The position numbers were made by a program, and so were the translations under genes. Shown piece after piece: positions 25,824-33,964 of a DNA stretch of 64,000 bases. The notes beneath the pieces are model-generated. The model did no database searches. It saw nothing but the letters and a program-made list of their open reading frames with translations, and was not told the DNA's origin. The DNA comes from Aliivibrio_A sp016764915 (GTDB taxonomy: Bacteria > Pseudomonadota > Gammaproteobacteria > Enterobacterales > Vibrionaceae), in assembly GCA_965224595.1 (NCBI GenBank), contig OZ245058.1, positions 806,001-870,000 of the forward strand. Direction: 5' to 3'. The stretch's first letter is position 1. Each line of letters starts with the position of its first letter.

Positions 25824-26318
25824 TTAGGCGTCTATTGTTGTGCCAGTAATGAACACTTCTTCAACGGGTACATCTTGGTGGTGACCCGAGTTGCCAGTAG
25901 AAACTGCTTTGATTTTATTGACAATATCCATGCCTTCAACCACTTCAGCAAATACACAGTATCCCCAGCCGTTAGGGGTTTCAGAAGTGTGGTCTAGAAA
26001 TTTGTTGTCATTAACATTAACGAAGAACTGGGAGCTAGCAGAGTGAGGTTCGTTAGTACGAGCCATTGCTAATGTGCCTGTTTTATTACTTAGGCCGTTA
26101 TTTGCTTCATTTTTGATGGTAGCGCGAGTTTGTTTTTCTTCTATACCAGAAGACATACCGCCACCTTGAACCATGAAGCCATCGATCACACGGTGAAAAA
26201 TAGTATTGTCATAAAAACCGTCTTGGCAGTACTGTAAAAAATTTGCACACGTAGCAGGTGCTTTGTCTTCGTTTAACTGAATTTTAATGTCACCGAAAGA
26301 GGTGTGAAGTGTGATCAT
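25824..26318 (-). CDS. ppiB: peptidyl-prolyl cis-trans isomerase B (cyclophilin)
   Basis: 164 residues without a signal peptide, so cytoplasmic. Cyclophilin signature F-H-R-V-I-D-G-F-M-V-Q-G-G and active-site residues in M-A-R-T-N-E-P-H-S-A-S-S-Q-F-F-V-N. It speeds proline isomerisation during protein folding. Divergent from cysS with a 135-base shared upstream region, the usual arrangement in this group. Confidence 0.96.
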   Translation of the reverse strand: MITLHTSFGDIKIQLNEDKAPATCANFLQYCQDGFYDNTIFHRVIDGFMVQGGGMSSGIEEKQTRATIKNEANNGLSNKTGTLAMARTNEPHSASSQFFVNVNDNKFLDHTSETPNGWGYCVFAEVVEGMDIVNKIKAVSTGNSGHHQDVPVEEVFITGTTIDA

Positions 26319-26453
26319 GATTTTACCTTTATGGGTCTTAAATTGTGTAGCAGTGATTCTAACGTAACTTAGCTATGATCACACTACGATTAGCGGAAAA
26401 ATTCTGGTATATTCACCGCTTCGTGTAATCCCACATCAATGAGTCTAAGAAGA

Positions 26454-27839
26454 ATGTTAAAAATATATAACTCACTTACAAAAAAGAAAGAAGAATTTAA
26501 GCCAATTGAATCTGGAAAGGTTGGTATGTATGTGTGTGGGGTTACTATTTACGATTTGTGCCACATCGGACATGGTCGCACTTTTGTATCATTTGATGTG
26601 GTCACAAGATACCTGCGTTTTTTAGGCTACGATTTGACTTTTGTTCGCAATATTACTGATATTGATGACAAAATCATTAAGCGAGCAGCAGAAAACGGTG
26701 AAAGCTGTGAAAATCTAACCGAACGTTTAATTGCTGAGATGCACGATGATTTTGATGCGTTAGGAATGAAACGCCCTGATATCGAACCAAAAGCAACAGA
26801 GTATATTGCTGAAATTATCACTTTGGTTGAGCGGCTGATTGAAAAAGAGTTTGCTTATGTTGCCTCTAACGGTGATGTGATGTTTGAAGTGAAGAAGTTT
26901 GATGACTACGGCAAGCTATCACGTCAAGACTTAGAGCAGTTGCAAGCCGGTGCTCGAGTTAATATAGAAAGCGCTAAACGCAGCCCTATGGATTTTGTAC
27001 TGTGGAAAATGTCTAAACCGGGCGAGCCTATTTGGCAATCCCCATGGGGCGATGGACGCCCTGGCTGGCACATCGAGTGTTCGGCAATGAACTCTTCTAT
27101 CTTAGGTAACCATTTTGATATTCATGGTGGCGGATCAGATTTAATGTTCCCTCATCATGAGAATGAAATTGCTCAATCTTGCTGTGCACATGATGGTCAG
27201 TATGTGAATACTTGGATGCACAGTGGTATGGTGATGGTTGACCGTGAAAAGATGTCAAAATCTTTGGGTAACTTCTTTACCATTAGAGATGTGCTGAGCC
27301 ACTATGATGCTGAAACGGTGCGTTATTTCCTAATGTCTGGGCACTACCGCAGTCAACTCAACTACAGTGAAGATAACCTAAAGCAAGCTCGTTCAGCTCT
27401 AGAACGCTTGTATACCTCATTACGTGGCCTAGATCGCAATGCTGCGCCGGCAGGTGGCAGTGAGTTTGTAACACGCTTCTCTGCAGCTATGAACGATGAT
27501 TTCAATACTCCAGAAGCTTATTCTGTTCTGTTTGACATGGCACGTGAAGTAAACCGCTTAAAAACAGAAAACATGGAAGCAGCAGCGGGTGTTGGTTCAT
27601 TACTGAGAGAATTGGCGGATGTGCTTGGTATACTCTCTCAAGATCCGGAAGAATTTTTACAAGGTAAAGTGAGTAATACGGACGACGTTGTTGAGATTGA
27701 GAGATTAATAAAAGCTCGTAATGATGCCCGTGCTGCAAAAGAGTGGGCTGCGGCAGATCAAGCGCGTGATGCATTAACCGCAATGAATATTGTTTTAGAA
27801 GACGGCGCAGCTGGAACGACGTGGCGCCGAACGAAATAG
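26454..27839 (+). CDS. cysS: cysteinyl-tRNA synthetase
   Basis: 461 residues, same length and N terminus (M-L-K-I-Y-N-x-L-T) as E. coli CysS when started at 26454; an in-frame ATG at 26439 would add five residues. Class I synthetase: H-I-G-H-G-R-T-F (HIGH motif), zinc Cys in Y-V-C-G-V-T-I-Y-D, the W-H-I-E-C-S-A-M substrate region and K-M-S-K-S-L-G. It charges tRNA-Cys. Monocistronic with a terminator after it. Confidence 0.97.
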   Translation: MLKIYNSLTKKKEEFKPIESGKVGMYVCGVTIYDLCHIGHGRTFVSFDVVTRYLRFLGYDLTFVRNITDIDDKIIKRAAENGESCENLTERLIAEMHDDFDALGMKRPDIEPKATEYIAEIITLVERLIEKEFAYVASNGDVMFEVKKFDDYGKLSRQDLEQLQAGARVNIESAKRSPMDFVLWKMSKPGEPIWQSPWGDGRPGWHIECSAMNSSILGNHFDIHGGGSDLMFPHHENEIAQSCCAHDGQYVNTWMHSGMVMVDREKMSKSLGNFFTIRDVLSHYDAETVRYFLMSGHYRSQLNYSEDNLKQARSALERLYTSLRGLDRNAAPAGGSEFVTRFSAAMNDDFNTPEAYSVLFDMAREVNRLKTENMEAAAGVGSLLRELADVLGILSQDPEEFLQGKVSNTDDVVEIERLIKARNDARAAKEWAAADQARDALTAMNIVLEDGAAGTTWRRTK

Positions 27840-27859
27840 AGCATGGATTTAATTGACAG

Positions 27860-27884
27860 AGGCTGGTGAATACTGGCCTTTTTT
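27860..27884 (+). terminator. terminator of cysS
   Basis: AGGCTGGT (27860-27867) pairs with ACTGGCCT (27872-27879) over a GAAT loop with two wobble pairs, followed by six Ts. Confidence 0.85.
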
Positions 27885-27909
27885 ATCACTAGAATATAAG
27901 GAATGAGTC

Positions 27910-28488
27910 GTGGCTCAAATGTATTTCTATTACTCAGCAATGAATGCGGGTAAATCAACCACACTGCTTCAATCGGCTTTTAATTACAAAGAACGCGGTA
28001 TGAACCCACTGATCTTTACTGCGGCGATTGATACTCGGTATGGCGAAGGGAAGGTTAGCTCACGAATTGGCTTAGAAGCAGCAGCGCAATTATTTACTCG
28101 AGAGGACGACCTATTAGCAGTGATCTCCGCCATCACCCAACAAGAGAAAGTCGACTGCATTTTAATTGATGAATGCCAGTTTTTAACCAAAGAACAAGTT
28201 TACCAATTAACTGAAGTGGTTGATAAACAGCATGTTCCCGTGCTCTGTTATGGGCTTCGGACAGACTTTTTAGGGGAGCTTTTTGAAGGCAGTAGATACC
28301 TATTATCGTGGGCTGATAAACTCGTAGAATTAAAAACTATTTGTCACTGTGGGCGTAAGGCAAACATGGTGATACGTACGGATGAACATGGGGTTGCGAT
28401 TGCAGATGGTGATCAAGTCGCTATTGGTGGCAATGAATTGTATGTGTCAGTGTGTCGAAAGCATTATAAAGAAGCGCTGAACAAGTAG
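27910..28488 (+). CDS. tdk: thymidine kinase
   Basis: 192 residues with a GTG start at 27910, seven bases after AAGGAA. Walker A reads M-N-A-G-K-S-T; D-E-C-Q-F-L is the Walker B/catalytic region; a zinc site is formed by C-H-C-G-R-K-A and the C-R-K-H near the end. Type II thymidine kinase of the salvage pathway, phosphorylating thymidine with ATP. Convergent with the ATP-grasp gene across a hairpin. Confidence 0.96.
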   Translation: MAQMYFYYSAMNAGKSTTLLQSAFNYKERGMNPLIFTAAIDTRYGEGKVSSRIGLEAAAQLFTREDDLLAVISAITQQEKVDCILIDECQFLTKEQVYQLTEVVDKQHVPVLCYGLRTDFLGELFEGSRYLLSWADKLVELKTICHCGRKANMVIRTDEHGVAIADGDQVAIGGNELYVSVCRKHYKEALNK

Positions 28489-28504
28489 CAGAGTGGTAAT
28501 AATG

Positions 28505-28533
28505 ATAAGAGCACAATGATCTTGTGCTCTTAT
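28505..28533. terminator. bidirectional terminator between tdk and the ATP-grasp gene
   Basis: Perfect 12-base-pair stem (ATAAGAGCACAA with TTGTGCTCTTAT) and a 5-base loop, T-rich on both flanks, placed between convergent genes. Confidence 0.85.
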
Positions 28534-28549
28534 TCTATTTTTCAGTTCA

Positions 28550-29509
28550 TCATGTGTTACCAAACTGCTCCGCTGAATAGGTGACACGTTCTGCAGGCGT
28601 TGGATAAATGGCACTGTGCTCTAATCCTTCAATGTGCCTCAGGCGAGGTAGTAGACCCGCGCCATTAGCAATTTGAATTGCCAGACCAGGTCGGGCATTA
28701 AGCTCTAACACCATCGGGCCTTCCTCACTATCTAAAACCATGTCGGTACCTAAGTAACCCAACCCGGTCATTTCCCACGCACTGGATGCCAGTGTTAATA
28801 GCTTATTCCAATGGGGAACTTGAAGAGTAGCCAGCTCTTTACCAGTATCAGGATGGTGTAGGATTGGTTTATCAAATTGCACTGCTCTAACGGCTTTACC
28901 AGTGGCGATATCAATACCCACACCGACGGCGCCTTGATGAAGGTTGGCTTTTCCATCTGATGCAGTTGTTGATAATCGCATCATCGCCATCACAGGGTAG
29001 CCTTGAAAAACAATGACTCTAATATCCGGAACACCTTCGTAGCTAAACCCCTCAAACACCGGATCAAACTTGATTAGATTTTCAACCACAGCAACATCAT
29101 TTTTACCACCTAGAGAGAATAGGCCAGCTAATGCGTTGGTGATGTGCCGCTCTACATCTTGTTCGTTTATCGAGGCACCAGAAGGTTTATAATAGACGCC
29201 ATCTTTATGAGAAACGACAACCAAGATTCCTTTACCGCCACTTCCTTGTGCAGGCTTGATAACAAAGCCTGGCCACTGCTTAACCATGTTATGAATACGT
29301 TTCACTTCATATTGATGGCTAATCACGCCAATCAGTTTTGGCACTGTAGCTCCTGCTTTTTCAGCAATGATTTTGGTTTTTAATTTATCATCAACCAGCG
29401 GGTATTTTTTCCTATCGTTATAGCGACCAATATAGCCACCATTACGTTGGTTCATTCCCATGATGCCTTTATTATGAAGTTTCGATGGAGACGTAAACAT
29501 GTCAAACAT
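28550..29509 (-). CDS. alpha-L-glutamate ligase-like ATP-grasp protein (RimK-related)
   Basis: 319 residues. ATP-grasp fold: G-F-V-I-K-P-A-Q-G-S-G-G-K-G-I is the nucleotide-binding loop and V-L-E-L-N-A-R-P-G-L-A-I-Q the metal-binding element of the RimK-like branch. Such enzymes join an amino acid, usually glutamate, to a carboxylate using ATP. It is the last gene of a three-gene minus-strand set with a 7TM transglutaminase-like protein (three-base gap) and a lipoprotein aspartyl protease. Published domain analysis of amidoligases (Iyer and colleagues) described this neighbourhood as a predicted peptide-synthesis or protein-tagging system; the substrate is unknown. Confidence 0.9.
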   Translation of the reverse strand: MFDMFTSPSKLHNKGIMGMNQRNGGYIGRYNDRKKYPLVDDKLKTKIIAEKAGATVPKLIGVISHQYEVKRIHNMVKQWPGFVIKPAQGSGGKGILVVVSHKDGVYYKPSGASINEQDVERHITNALAGLFSLGGKNDVAVVENLIKFDPVFEGFSYEGVPDIRVIVFQGYPVMAMMRLSTTASDGKANLHQGAVGVGIDIATGKAVRAVQFDKPILHHPDTGKELATLQVPHWNKLLTLASSAWEMTGLGYLGTDMVLDSEEGPMVLELNARPGLAIQIANGAGLLPRLRHIEGLEHSAIYPTPAERVTYSAEQFGNT

Positions 29510-29512
29510 GGT

Positions 29513-31021
29513 TTAATCCTCCGCTAGTGGTTTAAAGCGACGAAGTTCAGTTAAACGGTAACCGGTGTAGTTACCCAGCATCAGTATCACGGCGAGAACC
29601 ACCAGTTGCAGACCAATAAAGTTAAACGTTAAGTGTTCAACATAAACATTGGTCATGGCAATGTAGATGAGTACTGCAGTTAATAAAGATCCACCACCTT
29701 GTGTTGCTACCTCTTTCCAACCTTCCTCTTCCCATAGAATAGACATGCGCTCTACAGTCCAAGAGAGAATGATCATTGGGAAGAAAGTGATACTCAACCC
29801 TTCGTTAAGGCCGATTTTGAATGCCACTACAGTGAATACCGAGATAATCATAATGACCGCGATTATCACGGCGGAAATTCTGGCTACCAACAGCAAGTTA
29901 AGCCGTGACAGATAACCGCGAATGATTAAACCGGTTCCCACAATAAGCAAGAAACCAACAATGCCAGTGATGAGTTGTGTCTGCACAAAGGCGACAGCGA
30001 TTAACACGGGCATGAAAGTGCCAGATGTTTTTAAACCAATAATGATTCGAAGAAAAACCACAATTAATGCACCAATCGGGATCAGCATTATGGTCTTAAA
30101 CATAGATTGTTCAGCAATAGGCAGACTATGAATAGAGAAATTCAAAAGATCATCGGTGACGACTTTTTTCGCGGTAGCTTGAGAAGGTGAGATATCTTGA
30201 GCAATCATTGAAAAGAGGATTTGGCTATTTTTTCCGCCGACAACATCCAACAAAGATACGTTAGAATCATCCCAAATAAGTAGGTTTTCAGGCTTTCCTT
30301 GTTCACCTGTTTCTGGGTTAAATAGTACCCATTTATCTTGATCCCAAATTTCAATCATTGCTTGCACAGACTGACGACGACGGCCATCTTCAAGCCACAG
30401 AGCTCCGACTACTTTATTGTGAATGCCTTCTAAAGAAAGCAGTTTAGAGATGGCACGCTCTTTTTTCAGGTTATTAAGAAGTAGAGAAGCGTTTTGGTTT
30501 TCGCCGTCGGTAAATTGCTTGATCAATTCGCGAGTTAAGGTGGTGTTATCTGCAGAGTGTTTGCGTGCTTGATCTAAGAGTGATTGTGCGGCTAATTGCT
30601 GTGGGCCATCAAAGGTAACGTTTACTGTTTTTTCTTCAATGGGAGCTGTATCTTGAAAATTAGCTTTTGGGTCAACGAGAAATTGTGATTTGTAATAAAG
30701 CACCTGTGGTCCATTAGCTTGCCTAATTGACCACTCGGTTCTACGTCCATGATCTGTACTCAGATAAGCAATGCCATATCCCAGAGAAGAAGCCGTTTCA
30801 TCAACAAGGGTGAAGCCTTGCTGAGTTTGCGGAGCTGCCATCGAGAGTTTCACAGCGTCACCAGACGCAGTGAATTGAATGCGAGCCTCAACATCCCAAA
30901 CTTGAGAGGTTTCACCAGGAACCCATGGAACACCATAGACATCGTGTCTGAACCAGCTAAGGGCGATCCCAACCACCACTAACAGTGAGATTAGAAAGTA
31001 AAAAGGTATTCTAGACGACAT
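29513..31021 (-). CDS. inactive transglutaminase fused to seven transmembrane helices
   Basis: 502 residues. An N-terminal membrane segment (about 7-24) is followed by a periplasmic domain to about residue 265 (including W-L-E-D-G-R-R-R and W-V-L-F-N-P-E-T-G), which resembles a transglutaminase core without an evident catalytic Cys. From about residue 305 come seven hydrophobic segments (F-K-T-I-M-L-I-P-I-G-A onward). This matches the family described as inactive transglutaminase fused to 7TM. With its partners it may present or bind a peptide across the inner membrane; this is inference. Confidence 0.9.
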   Translation of the reverse strand: MSSRIPFYFLISLLVVVGIALSWFRHDVYGVPWVPGETSQVWDVEARIQFTASGDAVKLSMAAPQTQQGFTLVDETASSLGYGIAYLSTDHGRRTEWSIRQANGPQVLYYKSQFLVDPKANFQDTAPIEEKTVNVTFDGPQQLAAQSLLDQARKHSADNTTLTRELIKQFTDGENQNASLLLNNLKKERAISKLLSLEGIHNKVVGALWLEDGRRRQSVQAMIEIWDQDKWVLFNPETGEQGKPENLLIWDDSNVSLLDVVGGKNSQILFSMIAQDISPSQATAKKVVTDDLLNFSIHSLPIAEQSMFKTIMLIPIGALIVVFLRIIIGLKTSGTFMPVLIAVAFVQTQLITGIVGFLLIVGTGLIIRGYLSRLNLLLVARISAVIIAVIMIISVFTVVAFKIGLNEGLSITFFPMIILSWTVERMSILWEEEGWKEVATQGGGSLLTAVLIYIAMTNVYVEHLTFNFIGLQLVVLAVILMLGNYTGYRLTELRRFKPLAED

Positions 31022-31058
31022 AACATCTCCGTTGAAATGGCAACTGAATTAATAGTAA

Positions 31059-31832
31059 TTATTGGGTTTGTAAAAACTCTTTGCTGACATCAACAATGGC
31101 GATGTCTTTTATAAATTCTCGACCTAATAAAATAGGATGTGTCATTTGAGAACGATCAGCAAGTGTAAACAGTACTTTTTCATTTAACGATCCTAACCCT
31201 ACTCTAAGCTCAACCACGGCACGTTTTTGCAGTTCATCGCTAGAGGTCTGGCGAACATTTACGTGACGAACGATCGGAGCACTTATCCATTGTTCGTTGT
31301 CATTAATTTTATCGTTATTAGCTAGGTTAAATCGTACCCATTTGTGTCCATCTCGTTCAAACTCCTGCATGTTTATGGCATTTAAACTGGAGGTTGCTGC
31401 GCCAGTATCAACACGAGCGGTAAAGCGTTTACCAATTGCATCAATGGTGACCCACTCTTTGGCACCTAAAATCAGAGTGTGGTCATAGACACTGTTGTAA
31501 CTGGTTAGCGTATTTTTATGTGTTTTCACTGATGAAACTGGTTCAAACGACTTTTTTAATTTATTGATGATGATTTGTTGCTGTTTTCGAGCTAACGTCA
31601 TCTCTTCAGACATATTGGATAAGTCAGATTCAAGGTTGAGTATATATTCATTTTGAAGGTTTAGGGAAGTTTCTAAGCCATTTATTTTCTTATCAATCTT
31701 ACTGTTTAGATGCTGTATGTTGCTTTCAACTTGCTGAATGGCTGTCAGCGTTTGTTCGTTGCTATTACCTGACAGTAAACTGCACCCAGAGAGCAGTAAA
31801 AGAGCAGAAATAGTGAGTGTACATCGAAACAT
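31059..31832 (-). CDS. lipoprotein with RimB-type aspartyl (retropepsin-like) protease domain
   Basis: 257 residues. Lipobox L-S-G-C gives a lipidated Cys17. Residues about 25-95 form a coiled coil. The C-terminal domain has the aspartyl protease motif V-D-T-G-A (Asp142) and a later I-L-L-G-R-E-F-I, typical of the family annotated as ATP-dependent zinc protease or RimB-like (PF05618), which are retropepsin-fold proteins. First gene of the set with the 7TM and ATP-grasp genes. A cell-envelope peptidase acting on the product of the ligase is plausible. Confidence 0.9.
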   Translation of the reverse strand: MFRCTLTISALLLLSGCSLLSGNSNEQTLTAIQQVESNIQHLNSKIDKKINGLETSLNLQNEYILNLESDLSNMSEEMTLARKQQQIIINKLKKSFEPVSSVKTHKNTLTSYNSVYDHTLILGAKEWVTIDAIGKRFTARVDTGAATSSLNAINMQEFERDGHKWVRFNLANNDKINDNEQWISAPIVRHVNVRQTSSDELQKRAVVELRVGLGSLNEKVLFTLADRSQMTHPILLGREFIKDIAIVDVSKEFLQTQ

Positions 31833-31895
31833 GGTTATTCCTAATTAACAAAAATGGGGGGTTAATTTCAAAAGGACTTGAACTCAATGGTTAAG

Positions 31896-32867
31896 TTAGC
31901 CTGGGTTTCTTGCAATCATCACGACGCGTTTTGGTGCCGGATAACCTTCTATGGTCTTACTCGGATCGTTAGGGTCTAAGTAATCAGGTAAGGAGTTATG
32001 AGTCATCCATTGGGTGGTACGTTGTTCATCAGTGGTCGTTGTGCTGATGTCTGCAATTGTCACATCAACAAAACCACATTTTTCAATCCACACTTTTAGC
32101 GCTTTTGCTGACGGGAAGAAGAAAACGTTGTGCATTTGCGCGTATCGGTCGATGGGCACCAATACGTCATTCTCATCACCATCAATCACTAAGGTCTCTA
32201 ATACCAATTCACCCTCTTTGACCAATTGTTGCTTCAGTTGCATGATGTGATCTAATGGTGAACGGCGATGATAGAGAACGCCCATACTAAAGACGGTATC
32301 AAAGGCATTTGAGACGGGAAGTTGTTCTATACCTAATGGTAAAAGGTGAGCACGTTGGTCATTGCCCATAAGCTTTCGAATGGCTTCAAATTGAACCAGG
32401 AACAGATGCGATGGGTCGATGCCTATCGTTAACTTTGCCCCTTCACCCAACATTCTCCACATATGGTAACCATTACCACAACCTACATCCAATATGTGAC
32501 GACCTTTTAGTGGCGATAGGTGAGGCAATACCCGGTCCCATTTCCAGTCAGATCGCCACTCGGTATCAATGTGAATATCATGAAGATTGAACGGACCTTT
32601 ACGCCATGGGTGGAATGTTTTTAGCAAATTTTCAAGCTTGGCTTTTTCTCCGGCGACTAATGGTGTGTTATTGGCCAGCCGAACTTCATTTTTTAATTCG
32701 ATGTTGTCTGGTTTATCGGTAGATATTTTTTTTAATACTCGCAACCATTTTGGCATATCACCATGTTCAGCACTTTGCCAACTTGTTAGCAGTGTTGGTA
32801 GTGTATTTAACCAAGGGCTCAGTCGGTTCTTAGCAATCAGTTGGTAAAAGTCAGAAAAATCAAACAT
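31896..32867 (-). CDS. cmoB: tRNA U34 carboxymethyltransferase
   Basis: 323 residues from the ATG at 32867, the E. coli CmoB length and a matching N terminus (M-F-D-F-x-x-F-Y-x-L-I-A-K-N); an in-frame ATG at 32879 would add four residues. It has the Rossmann motif D-V-G-C-G-N-G-Y-H-M-W and the conserved H-P-W-R-K-G-P-F and D-T-E-W-R-S-D-W-K-W-D-R. It uses carboxy-SAM to turn 5-hydroxyuridine into cmo5U at the wobble position. Downstream of cmoA in the same direction. Confidence 0.96.
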   Translation of the reverse strand: MFDFSDFYQLIAKNRLSPWLNTLPTLLTSWQSAEHGDMPKWLRVLKKISTDKPDNIELKNEVRLANNTPLVAGEKAKLENLLKTFHPWRKGPFNLHDIHIDTEWRSDWKWDRVLPHLSPLKGRHILDVGCGNGYHMWRMLGEGAKLTIGIDPSHLFLVQFEAIRKLMGNDQRAHLLPLGIEQLPVSNAFDTVFSMGVLYHRRSPLDHIMQLKQQLVKEGELVLETLVIDGDENDVLVPIDRYAQMHNVFFFPSAKALKVWIEKCGFVDVTIADISTTTTDEQRTTQWMTHNSLPDYLDPNDPSKTIEGYPAPKRVVMIARNPG

Positions 32868-32954
32868 AGATTCAGTCATTCGTTATCGAGTGTGAGTAAT
32901 GAATGATTGCGTTAACGTCAACAACCATCCGGAAATTTGGATATAGTAAGCTAG

Positions 32955-33683
32955 CTATTTTATGGCAAACATTGAGCCGAAATTAAAGCATTGAAACCAC
33001 ACTTCGTTGCTGCGAAAACCCAGCGCTTTGAAACGTTCTTTATGTACATCAATACTATCTGGTCGCATCACGTTCTCTATCGCGCTGCGTTTTTGGCTGA
33101 TCTCTAATTCGCTATAACCATTGGCTCTTTTAAAGTCGTGGTGCAGATCGATTAATAACTCATTGACGCGACTGTCGTCAAAAACATATTTTTCGGACAG
33201 AATAAGAATACCGCCTGGGCGCAAACCTTGATAGATTTTTTGCAGTAGGGTTAAGCGATCGTCAGGAGTTAGAAACTGCAGAGTGAAGTTGAGTACGACA
33301 ACGGTAGCGTCTTCGATAACAATATTACGGATATCGGCTTCAACGACCTCAACCACAGTATCTGAGCGATAAGCGTTAATGTGTAATCGACAGCGTTCTA
33401 CCATTGCAGGTGAGTTATCAACAGCAACAATTTTACACCCTTCATGTTTGATGTGGCGACGCATGGAAAGTGTTGCCGCACCCAGAGAACAACCTAAGTC
33501 GTACACCGTTGAATGTGGCTTTGCAAAGCGTTCAGCAAGCATTCCAATGGCTGAGATAATATTGCTGTAGCCTGGAACAGAACGCTGAATCATATCAGGG
33601 AAGACCTCTGCGACTTTCTCGTCGAAAGTGAAGTCACCCATTTTGTCGATAGGGGCTGCAAAGATGTTATCGCGATTTTTCAT
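32955..33683 (-). CDS. cmoA: carboxy-S-adenosyl-L-methionine synthase
   Basis: 242 residues. SAM-binding motif Y-D-L-G-C-S-L-G-A-A-T-L-S-M; N-terminal D-x-I-F-A-A-P and the C-terminal V-W-F-Q-C-F-N-F-G-S segment match CmoA. It makes carboxy-SAM from SAM and prephenate for CmoB. ATG start at 33683 with AAAGAGATTAACC upstream. Divergent from aspS across about 280 bases of promoter-bearing DNA. Confidence 0.96.
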   Translation of the reverse strand: MKNRDNIFAAPIDKMGDFTFDEKVAEVFPDMIQRSVPGYSNIISAIGMLAERFAKPHSTVYDLGCSLGAATLSMRRHIKHEGCKIVAVDNSPAMVERCRLHINAYRSDTVVEVVEADIRNIVIEDATVVVLNFTLQFLTPDDRLTLLQKIYQGLRPGGILILSEKYVFDDSRVNELLIDLHHDFKRANGYSELEISQKRSAIENVMRPDSIDVHKERFKALGFRSNEVWFQCFNFGSMFAIK

Positions 33684-33964
33684 GGTTAATCTCTTTAAGC
33701 AAACGCATAAATGTTAACTCTTATCGCGTCCATCGAAAAGAGAGGCAACATTGTAGATAAAAATCGAGGTATTGTCTTTATCTGTTAGCTATTTCCTTTA
33801 TAATGTTCAGCTATTGATTCGAATTGTTTGATTTTTCATCAAAAGTGGCGAAATGCTGCTTATTTAATCAAATATGTACGAAAAAACAGATTGATAACAG
33901 CAGACCGATATTACGTTTTCATGGTTTGTTGATTGGTATAATTATTAGGATTGGGAAATTCATC

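Noticed and set aside
33824..33964. 47-residue N-terminal extension of AspS
   Set aside because: Composition is not protein-like, and known AspS proteins start at the ATG at 33965.
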